From contig CM082596.2 of assembly GCA_040954595.2 (NCBI GenBank), positions 3,410,001 to 3,474,000 on the forward strand: DNA of 64,000 nt, written 5' to 3'. Under the pieces are notes generated by a model. The model did no database searches. It saw nothing but the letters and a program-made list of their open reading frames with translations, and had not been told where the DNA came from. The first letter of the stretch is position 1; every line of letters begins with the position of its first letter. Positions 39,001 through 51,000 of this stretch are shown here, piece after piece. The stretch comes from Balanoglossus misakiensis (taxonomy: Eukaryota; Hemichordata). The position numbers and the translations under genes are program-made.

Positions 39001-42000
39001 CACATATATCATCTTAATGCTCTGAGTCCACATCAAACCAATGCGGTTTAATTTACTGTGACCACGTTCTGCGTGGAAAGCTGCCCTCATTTGACATTAT
39101 GTGGGTTATTTTTGTTTCACATGGGTCATGGTATACGCTGCTTACAGATTGAACCATATTCTAACACATCTTCATTACTTTCACCTTGTACTAATACTTG
39201 TGATTTAGAGATAAAACCCAGTTTGGAACTTCTGAATCTGTTCTATTATAATGTCATGTTGAAGTGCTACATCACATTTTTTGGAAAAACTACATTTTAA
39301 AACGTGTTAGATAAACGCAGAGCATGGAAAACACAGCTAACCTACAAGGTGTGCTCTGATTGGCTAGCTGGGGGCTAACTAATTAACATATTTTGAACTT
39401 TAGCCCAATCACAGCTCGCTTGCCAGTGACACACCCATAGACACTTTATCAGGCAAATAAATAGACTTTGGACGTTGTTTTAACGTTTCTGGAGTGTGTA
39501 TTAAAATATTTACATGTTTATTGCATGATGTGATGTGAATTTATTGTATTTTGTCTGTTATGTGTGCGCTTCTCACATTCTTTATTTTCTTTATGTTTTT
39601 CATTGATTCAGTATTTTTACAGTTGAGAAAGCCGCCATACTTTTGTGCATATCTGGTGAAACTACAGCTTGTGAACCTGTGATAAAAGGAAGCAAGGAGA
39701 GTTAATGTCAGGAGAGTTAATGTCAACATACACAGATTCCCTGAAAAGAACAACTTTAACCACCTATACCATGTCACAGCACACAATGGGAGTTTTCGGC
39801 CCCAAATGAATTTTCAACCGTAAAAACGGTGGGGAAATTCCTGGCTTGTTTATGTCTCAAACATACCATTGTAGTAATTATTATAAACAATCAAGAATGT
39901 TTATGACTAGTAGTATACAACTGTATGGTCATACATGCACATATTACATGTACTATCACATGACAGGAAATATACCTTGTTTATGTAACCTGTATCTACA
40001 TGTAGTTGACTGGACAATAGGGGAGACGTACTTTCAAAGTTAGCTGTAAAACTTTATACTAAGTATTAACCTTGTTTTGTACTTTCACAGGCTAGTCTAC
40101 TTGCAGCAGGGGTGCAAGCTGTACTGTGGGTAAACTGTGATGGGCTAGTCTATTATGGTGGGGGAGGGGTGAAGGTGATTTGCATTCTATAGAAACCAAG
40201 TAGCAGAGAAAGTGTGAGCTTACACTAGTTGATAATATCAAATCAATGAATTCTGAGTATACACTGTCAGTTCATACCGGTATGAGGCCTTGTTAATTGA
40301 GAAAACATAACCTTGGTCTAACTGTACAGCAATAACTGACTCTGGGACAACATATATTTTGAATGTATAGAGCACATGTTCATATTTGGATTCATTGCAC
40401 TTTCTGGTCATTTAAGATAACATGTTTCCAATTTCATATAAAATTAATTGGATCCTAGCGGTGTACTAATCACAGACAACTCGTCCTACGGTCTATGTTT
40501 CAATCAACTATACAGCTGATAAAAGTTCATATGTACTTTGCCTCTGCATAAAGTTTATCTTTCTCATTAACCTTCTCCCTAAAATTAGTAATGAAACTAA
40601 CAGAACGTCATGATCTCATGTTTATGCTAACTTTGGGAGGCATGATATAACTTGTACAATTTGATAGTGGACTATGAAAAACTATGAGATGTTCTATTCA
40701 TGGAAGTTTGCTTCAAGAAATTGAACAAATCAATGATGTCGGCAAAGAAAATTCTGAGTTGATTATATTCTACACTCAAGAGATTTTCATTGAAGTAGAG
40801 ATGAAATTTCCATCCATCAAACAGAGAGGTTCTGAATTACACATCTGGAGATTGAGGGCTCTGGTGCTAAATGATGATGAATCCTCAGTTGGTGTGATAC
40901 GGAAACTGTTCTCTAATTCAAACCATGCCTGCTATGTTCACCATGATATTTTTGAAAAGTTTAAACTATACTTTGACTTCTGGCCTCACAGCTATACTAA
41001 GAACACATGTGGTTGGCTGGGGTCGCCCGAGGTCAGCCGACAAATGTGATGCTGGCCAGACACGTTCTCTGTTATTGTCAGAATAATTGATACTCATGGC
41101 TGGCAGAGGGTTGGTCACACGCCTTGCATAGAGATTAGGTGTAGGTTAGTTACACCCCTGCATAAATACAGGTCTTGCTAACGTCCTGCATAAAATTAGC
41201 AAGGCTGTTGGGCTGACTCACGCAAAGTTGTACGTGATTGGTTTACGTCATTACAGTTCATTGCTGGACCATCTGTACAGCAAATCAAATACTCTGTTTG
41301 TCAAAAGTACTGGAGGGGGGGGGGTTAACATCAATTGAACTAACTTGCTAGATTTGAGGTTCATCATTTTTTTGTAAAACCGTAATGTGCAGTGCCACCT
41401 TTAATAGCTATTCTGAGGGAATTTTCCATATACTTTCCATAAAAGTTTTAGGTCAAAAATGTTGTTTGCTAAGAGTGGTTGTGCTGTGATTTTCCTTCAT
41501 GTTTTATATGATCATGACACATTCTGATAGGATAAATCAATTTTCATTTGGCTAACAAATTTCCCAAGAACCCCCTCCCCCTCCATGAGGTACCCTGCAC
41601 TGTTAGGGACAGACTGTGTGTGGTAATCTTCAGAGTTCTCACATGACAGTTTATTTTCGACTGGTGGAAGCACAACAGTTTAGAGGGTGGGTGTGTCGGC
41701 AATATATGAGGCGACATCTAACTTTTATAATTCCTGCATTATCGTTTTATCTGATCACGAATGAACTTTGACATACTCTCAAGATGAACATCACCACGTA
41801 AGATCTCGCTAGGATGAAGAATCAATACAGGGCAAAATTGCACTAGACACTTCGGGTTATTTATAAGCATATTGCTGTTGGTGATAATTCTGTTTTCTAT
41901 ATTTGGTAACTTATGATTGCTCGTTGATTGGTTTCACCATCCGATATGGTGCTGGGGTAAGGTACTCGTGGTTGGGTACTGGAACGTTGATAAGAATCCA

Positions 42001-45000
42001 TCTAGTGAACTGCACCGACTTTTCATGAACTTATCGAAGTACGGCACGGCGACTACCGACTTCTAGGCCATTTACCTCACTGACTGCAGACCGTGGCACA
42101 TGTACGCGCCGCGGGCAGGCGGTTAAATTTAGCATGAAATCGAGAGCCCTTTCTTGCACTACATCAACAAGGCTATAGGTGCTATGGACAATCCGATCTC
42201 GCTGTGAACACACAGAATTCCATTTCGCTGGTTGATAATTAGAAATATGGGGGCCCTGCACAAGGTTGCCAGCTCACGGTCAAATCGGCCGGAATATTTG
42301 GCATCTATTGGGAAAAGCTGTTACGTGTCGATATCAATTCTTACTATAAGAAAAATAAATCCTCATATTGAAAACTTTTATATTTAGGTTACTTTTGATG
42401 ATCTCAACGTACTCGTGTTGTACTTTTGTCCGTTCTTATAAGGTGAATTTAACATATTCTATGCGAGGAATTTCTGCTGGCTGCAGACTCGTGTAATCAA
42501 ATCTCCCTATATCTTGGGGGCCTTCTGAATTCAGGCTGCACATTCCTGGTCACCAGTTGCAGCCGTCAAGCACCGATTTCAATTTGACAGTGGGGATCGT
42601 TAATCAAAGGGGCCATCGGTCGCGGTCGGCTGGTAAATGCCGTGATTGACAGCTCAGCTGCCGTGGACCGCTTAACATCTATCAGACATTGAGATTTTTT
42701 TTCAGGAGCCGAGGTAAAACCTGTTCATCCAGGTTTCTGACAAGGTAGAAATTGATATGTGTTTGTGTATTATGAGTGCATTCACATATGTTCATCTAAC
42801 ACACTTTTTTCTTTCCAAATCTTGCCACAATAAGACAGGGCACCGACTTTCTCTACTGCATCCAGTCTCTGGGACTTTGCCAGGTTGTAAAATAGGACAC
42901 ATCTGCCCCATCAATCTCAGACAGGATTGCATATCCAAATGTAAGTCATTTCCTGGGGCCTGGGGAAAACTATGAATTGCATAAAATCCACATGAAAACA
43001 AAATCACTCAATGTTTTGCTAGAGATTTGTATATTTATGTATGAATCATTCAGAAGGGCAATTCAAATGGAAAATGATTTAATTTCAACATGACTAAAGG
43101 TATTCTATTCCACATCATAAGCAATGATTAATATGATGCTAAATTTGTGCACAAATATTCTGTGAACAGTACTTTACATATAGATGGCAAAAAACATGAA
43201 CATTTTGAAGATGTTTTGGTTTGAGGAATGAAACAGTGTCATCATTTCAGATTTGTTTTGGCAGTGAGATGCTGCCCTATGCTCGGGTTAATAAAGACAA
43301 CTCTCATTTCTACCAACTATCACCCACAACAACCACTCTATGTATGTATGTCTGGACACATATTCACAATGTAAAAATCAAGACTGTGGTTTTTATTACA
43401 TCACTTTAACGGGATTATCATTAAACAAAATTTAAATAAAACTGACAAGAGACAAAATAAAAAATTTGTGAGATATTTTTTTTGGCCATATTTTTTTTTT
43501 TCAATTGCTGTGCTGTGCATTGCAGAGTTCATTCCGTTTATAAGAAACTCAGCATTAGAAGTGACATCAATATTTTCAATATGTACTACACAGTTCTAGA
43601 AGCAACTACTCTAATCAACGCAGCCCCACAATGTACAGCCATGAGTCTGGTCTCTCTATATTTTTTTTTTTGAAAGAGGAAATAAACAGTTTCATATCTA
43701 TACATTGCAGTAATAGCACACAAACTGTATGGTCTCTATGTGTGTATTAAAAAGTAAGCTCATTTTTACTAATTTCATAGGTGTATCAGATCTGAGTGAT
43801 TATTTTATATTTTTTTGTCTTTTTTATAGCAATTCACAATACATACAGGCACACATAAAAACTCTTTTTAATTTAAAACTCAGCAATAATGCAAGTCAAA
43901 ATAGTTGTCTCTAAAATTCTACACACTCACATCAAAATTTGGGAGGGGGAGGGGGGAGGGAAGTCCAACACAAAGAAAAAAAACATGGTCTGAAATGTGA
44001 GGCTACCCATTGAGTTAAAGTTGAAAACCTTCCCCCGTTTTTTTGTTGTTGAGGAATTCACCGTCTGTGGGGCGTGGTTGTCAGGCGCCCGTGGCCGAAC
44101 CTCGGAGATTACACACTATGAATGCCTGGGCCCGAAAAACTCCCAGCACGTGTATGTACACTGTGACAGTAGGTGGTGATATTTGTGGTTTTTTTGGTGA
44201 CACCTCCACGGACAGGAGAAAAAAAAGTAGCAGCCGAATCTCAATCGCAGAGGGTAAAGAGAGAGAGAGAGAAAATAGTGTATACAGCACGCGGAAAGAT
44301 CGACTGAAAAACCGATCACAGTGACAATTTCCCCATACGCGTTAGTGCTCTCACAGCATTGAAAGCTTTCTGTGAAGTGAAAGGCAAAAGATAGAGTTAG
44401 TATTGTGAACATACATAGAAAACAGAAAAACCTGGAACTGAAAGAAAGCAATATATTGTCAGTTATAGTGATGATAACAATCAATGTACCCTCTCTGAGA
44501 CAAATTCCGTTTTAACATGACACACACCCCTTTGCACTGTATCTGCACATATAAGGGCAGATTGGCATGAGACGATACATACGTACATATAATAATTAGT
44601 ACACTGTGCAAGGAGGTTATTGTGTTAGCACTATGTATGACGTAGTCATTCCTCAGATCGGGTTGGAGGAAAATTCTTGCAAGGAGAGATAAATTCCAAG
44701 TCGGAACACAAGCTGTGATGTGTCAGCTAGTCTATGAAGGGCATAGCAAATGGCATATTGGATGGTTAACAACTGAGGGGTCGTTGGGGATTCAACTTAC
44801 CATGGCAACAAATCTGTGCAGTGTACATCCGAGTGTTACGTGCTTTGGTGGAGATGCATGGTAAGCTTAGCAAGTCAGGGTATTTTTTAGTTGTCAGTTA
44901 TTAGGCAAAGAAAAAACATTAGTACATAAGTAGTTATTAAAAAAGGTGGATTTCTCTGGTTAACATGGTAACGGTAGTTTAGGTCTGAACAGGTCACTCT

Positions 45001-48000
45001 CATGACGTTACATCCTGGTGTATCAAAGTGGCCACTATAGACAAGTGTCCTCTATCTAGAGGTGGGTATTATACAGGATTGACTGTACATGTATGTGCTT
45101 TGGGTTGTCGGTGGACCACAGTGTTATGATGGGTTGTGCATTTTCCAGTGTTAGTACATTAAAATGCGGGACGGATATTCAGGATGTAAAATCACAAAAA
45201 TAACAGAAAATGGTTATTTGTACTGACCTGCCACTTTCGTCTTGCCAAGAACCGTCTGATCCTGGCCTTGGAGATTTTGTGCGAGCTAGCAACATCTTTC
45301 TGCAATGGCGAAATAGAACGAGATCATGTTAGACACAGAACAGGTGATGACGTCTGTTTTTACACAGTAGTGTTCATACTGGCTGCATCAGAATTATTTA
45401 GAAACAGCAATGTAAGGCAGGTTCGACTGAAAATGTTGACCAAGCCACTGTAGAAATGGAGGAATTTTCTTACCTTTAACCAATCAGCTTCTAGGGCGTC
45501 TGCTGCTGATAATCTCTCCCTGTACAGCAAAAGAACAACAACCGAGAACGGTCAATCATTTCATTCTACAAGACAGCAACCTTATCTATGTCAGTGGAGC
45601 GGTCCCAGTGAACAAAAAACTTCCAATAAATCATCACAGAGAAGGGAAAAAATCACAAAGCACTCACCTAGGGTTGAGAACAAGAAGATTTTCAATAAAT
45701 TCCTTAGATGCATCAGAGATCTCGTCAAAGGACTCATCCTCAAAGTCCCATTCGGCCGATGTGACGTTAGACATGGTCTCTCCATCATTGTCTCCCATGA
45801 ATGGCGAGAGACCACTGAGCAGGACGTAGCAGATGACACCTACGCTCCACATGTCTGTAGCCTTTGTAATCTTGTCGTAATTTATAACTTCGGGTGCTGT
45901 AAACTCTGGTGTACCGAACATTACTTTAAGGGTTTCTTTCGGGTTGTATTTTCGAGCCAGGCCAAAGTCAATAATTTTGATCTTATTACTCTTAGGCCTT
46001 ACACAGAGAATATTTTCAGGCTGTGAAAATAAGAGAGAAGAAAAGTGGTTTGTTAGTTCTTTATTCCATTGAATATATATAGCTACTTTTGAGCAGCAGC
46101 AAGGGCTGCAATGGCTTGTTGCAGAGATCTGTTGATAAACAGACGTCATCTGATTTGCCCGACTTTTGTATTATGCTGGCCTAGGAAATTACTGGGGAAA
46201 TAGCTAGCATATCAGCATTCTATGTGTCATAGTTTCAATCCCCACAGGACATGAAGTACATATCAATTCTAAACATCCATCAAGATGCTATGAGCAACAT
46301 CGTCTGCCTCTAGAAATGTTTGGAGCATTTCTTGTATTCTTTGCATCACTCAATTAATGGCCTGTGTCTGTACATCTTTGACCTTGGCTCTAAACTTTTG
46401 TCATTGAATGACCTTAAGTCATTCACCTCGCTGTGGTGTCAACCGAAAAAATTTAATGTGAAGCGATCAGAAGAATCTGGGCCAATCAAAGGGTTTACTT
46501 GATAAAAGAATGTTATCAATTCACTGCTGGGGCAATGTACTCACACATAACCAATTCAAAATTAATGGGAACTAGCCCTATAGCTAAACTAATTACAGAC
46601 TACTGCATTTGTGGTTGCGTTGGCAGTACTTGTTTATAAGAAACTGTATATCCTAGGGATGTAAATTAAGGATATACAAAAGTTGCCCGCAGCAAATATC
46701 ATTGGCATGGCAGAGATGTCACGTGCCATCATAGCAGGGGGTTCGCTTAGTTTACATATGTTTACATGTTTTCAAAAAACATCAAGGTTTCAGAGGTTTG
46801 TAGTTGCATGGTTGTTACATTCTGGGTTTGTTTTATCAACAAGGAATATATTTGCATTATTCTGCAAGTAGGAAATGAAAATACAGAATAACAGAATGTC
46901 TGAAACTAGATATGATGGATGGAGATGAGCTGAACCTATTTTCCTTGTACTCTGGTCCAATCTCAGCAGTGAAATGCCAAGGACTAAACCAAAGTACAGT
47001 GATGATGAGGGGAGGGAGGGGTTGGCCTTACCTTCATATCCAGATGAATGATGTTTTTCTTATGCATGAATACTACGCCGTCACATATCTGCCTCATGAA
47101 GAACACAACTTCTTTCTCTGTCAGTTGGAAATCTTCTGCAACAACACGTTCAAACAACTCTCCACCAGATACACTGTAAGTGGAAAAACATTCAGATTTA
47201 ATGATGAGACAATGACAGTCAATGAAGATGCAGGCTGAGTTAATGAAAATGCAACTTGAATCAGTGAAAATAAATAGTTCTATGATCTACGATAACTTCT
47301 TTCAAATGTTCCTGTGTCTGACAGGTCAACAATTTCCATGCATGACTGGAAACCAAGAGTGACGTTTCCACGGAAACACACCATGGCCAGTGTCAGTGGT
47401 ATACTCACAATTCCAAAATTAGTACATAGTTATCTCCTGATGCGAAGGCGTCGTACAGCTGCAATAGTTTTGGGTGTTGTAAAATTTGCATGATGGAAAC
47501 CTCATTGTCTACTTCCTCTCTGTCAGTTTGCGATGTCACTTTGATGAATTTGGCTGCGAGAATTCTTTTCGTCTTCTTTTCTACACATTTATTAACTGTT
47601 CCGAATTTTCCCCTGAAAAAGGAAAGAAGACCATGAAAAGATTTCCGTTAATAACAATCGCATACATGTGAATGCTATTGTATGGTGCCCTTCCTGGAGA
47701 ATGTATGGTCAACTTAGAAGACAGCATATGAAGTATTGACATATTAATGACAATATCTATAAAATTATGGATGTCGCTCACATTTTTTGTCGTTCACAAG
47801 AAAAAAATCTGACAAGAATAAATTTCGAAATGTCATTTTCTTCAATAGCTACAATTATTTTTGTTCGCTATAAGAATTCCAAAGAGACAAGCACTGTAAT
47901 TTCATTTGTTCATCATTTTCTTCAGAAATCATAGCTGGAACTGCAAGAGTCTGTTTAACTCATCCTTGCATGGGGTCAGTCGGCCAATAAAAACGAGCGA

Positions 48001-51000
48001 GTGTTGAAAGTCAAAAAAGGTATCAAGCGAGGCATGAAATTTCCGCGAGGTTATGAATGGAATGGACGGTGTGGTCACGTCACGCAGAAGAATGCAGTTT
48101 CTATTCCTGACCAAGAAATTGCTTATTATTAAACCAAGTATGGGGAAACAACTGCTTATTTATGGTGGAAACTAATCCCTTGGCCTGTTAGTGTCTTTCC
48201 ATATGAACAGCGCAAACTCTTTGGAGTTATTTTTCTGCTTCTGTCTTTATTTTTCTCTGTCTGTGTTCTGGGGTGAGTGATGAAACTATGTCTGTTTTTT
48301 GCACAGGCTTGGCGTTATTAAGCCGCAGTCCAAGTATGTGTGATACTTTCAGGTCATTCCAAATGTCAACATGTCAAGTCAGAAAATGGTCTTTCGTATC
48401 AGTTGACTGGGGAGGAAAGGCATTAGCTGGAGTAGATGGATTTTTTTGCTTCCACATATCTCTATATTTGCTAGAGTTCTTCTCTCAGTTTTATGGCATG
48501 AAAATTTGAGAATAATCACGGATGAAGCCAAAAACAGCTGAGAGCAGATAACAAGGCAATCTTTTTTTAAACTTTGAAGTCAAATGCTTCCAATTTTTCA
48601 AACATCTGATGCTGTCTATCCTGTCGTGTTAAATGTTGCCCCATTTTGGTCAAAGGTTAAAGTTGAAACCTCCTGGATGAAATAAACTATGGCAGAACGA
48701 GGAGTACTGCTGATAATCAGTCTTTTTCCTGACATTTTTATGGCCACAGAGATATGCTACAAGTTCTGCTCTGTGATGAAAAAGTAGTGGCCTGACAGAA
48801 AACAATTTAAGTACATTCACATCATGTAAAAACATTTGACTTTTACTCTACTGTACTGAACAAAAAATATTTTCATATTGCTTCATCCAGCTGCCAAACT
48901 GACTAGGGCAATAATCAACCAGCGGGAGAATTCATAAAGTTGGTATTCACTTCTAACAATTGGAGACATTCCAAAGGTACTAAAGTTTGGTTTTATGGCC
49001 TCGAGCAGATTTTAGACTGCTTCCAGCCGCCCTGCCTCGAAGCAGCAGAATCCAGTTCACAATGCAGTGGTGTGATTTTTCCCTTGTGCATTCCGGTGAC
49101 CGGACACACAGAAGCTGATCACTTACCTTCCAAGTTCTTCCTTGATTTGATAGAAGTCTCGAACATTTGTGTCCTTAACTTTTACATCTCTCGGTTCAAA
49201 AGCTTGTTCATCTGTAAAAATACAAACAGAAATACATTTTTTATCATTTATTTAAGTTCCATGGTTTCAAGAAAGAGATGAGCATATAAACTTTTTAACA
49301 ATCAATGTCTTTAAATGTTTCACCTTACTGCTCTAAACTTAAAAAAAATTTGATTTCTGTTGAAAAAGATTAACTACAATGAATTTGTAAATGAATCACA
49401 GTGCCTCAACTTTATGCCAGAGCAACTCCTCAATTTATTTTTGAATTCACAATCATCCAGTTTGATGTGGCCTCTAGTCACAGAATTTTAACCTTCCGAC
49501 AGTCCATCATGGCGTGAGCAACATGTTGTTTTTAAAACTGGTGCGTTCTAATTATTTTTCTGAACCTTTGAGGACAAAACAGTTTAAAATGCGGACACAG
49601 ACATTGACAGTAAGTGGGGGAATGACGTCAATGGCGGTAACCATATATGGCCATCGACTGTAAACTCGTACAAGGGGGTAGAGAGAGCTTCTCTGCCCAG
49701 TTGATAATTTACGCGCACGCACACAAATCATTTAACACCCAGGGAGTTAAGTGCACAGTGAACTTGGTGGACGGAAGCATGGGGAGCGAGAGTATCGCGA
49801 CATGTCGCGACACATTTCAGGCAACGGTGGGTGTTTTCCCCGAAAGCTGGGCAGTGTCTGCCAGCCGGAAAGTCAAACTCGGCTACTGGAATTACTGATA
49901 GGGCAGTGAAGGAATGTCCCGCAGTTTGCCGTGACAGCCTCAGTAATGGAAGTTGAAGATGTCAACAGAGGGAGGGACAGTCGGGGGAGTTTTTTTCAAA
50001 TCACTACTCGACTCATCCGCGCAGGGCCTCTGGTCATCTTCAGGCACAGCGCAATCACCAAGACCAAGTACAAATCAGACATCTCTCCCTTGGTGTTTCC
50101 CTTATTAAAATATGCCTGTTGGCTCAATTCACCAACTCACTCACCCCCAAAAATTAACATTAAATATCTTACCTGGTTCATCTTCTTCATCAACTTCTTC
50201 CTCTGTGTCAAAAATAAAAATACACAGCCTCGGGGTTAGAAATCTGTTTCTCATCAATTACAGCTGCAAGTGCGTGAAATAAGTTAATTGCCTTAACTGA
50301 TTGAATACAAACATTTCCGAACAGTCAAATAAGATACGGTGCATTTCTTATATAAGTGCATAATGAAAGAAATCATAGTTGCCAGTAATGATCATGGCAA
50401 CATCCTGGATAAAAAAAGTTGTTTAAGTGTTTCGGATTTTACTAAAATATAAAACCAAAAGTATATTACACACTTACGTGGATTGTCTGTTGGTTGAATT
50501 TCATCTGACACAAGGCTCGGTTTACTCTTCCCGACCGCGTTGACGCAGCACACTCGGAAAAAGTACTTTTCCGTCATCTTCAGACCGTTGACTTGATAAG
50601 ATGTGCTGAAGACGTCTTCTGTCATCACCTTCCAGGTTCTGTCACCTTTCTTCTGCATTTCCACCACATAGCCTGTGACTATGCTGCCACCATCATATGT
50701 TGTACCCGGCCACACCACTGTGACAGAATCTTTGGTGACTTTATCAGCAAAGGGTCTATCTGCTGGCGGATCTGGGGGCTCTGAAACATTTCAAAAGAAT
50801 GTTTTAATACATACTTCCAAATATGAACAAAATATAACTACAGTTTTGCGGTTATAGAGTTGGAGAAATTATGAGATAATCTTTGGAAGCGATTCTTGAG
50901 TATAAACGCATGACAGACTGTTTAAATGTTTCTCGGTAATTTACATTCACGGCCTTCGGAGATGACAGAACACCCAGTACAAGACCCATAAAACTGCCTA

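Larger units (their letters stand above)
38534..44315. other. 5.8-kb region: short-isoform 3' UTR plus intron with promoter-like island
   Basis: The part below 44316 is expected to include the 3' UTR of the short kinase B isoform, with a candidate minus-strand AATAAA at 43392-43397. A CpG-richer patch at about 42000-42700 contains a PBX/MEIS-like site next to a CAGCTG E-box, and a MEF2/TATA-like element lies at 41857-41866. An unassigned plus-strand open frame occupies 40684-41049. Confidence 0.45.

Noticed and set aside
44081-44484. Minus-strand frames downstream of the KLSL stop, considered as a readthrough extension
   Set aside because: They are in other frames or start independently in what should be 3' UTR; composition is low-complexity Leu/Ser/Phe.
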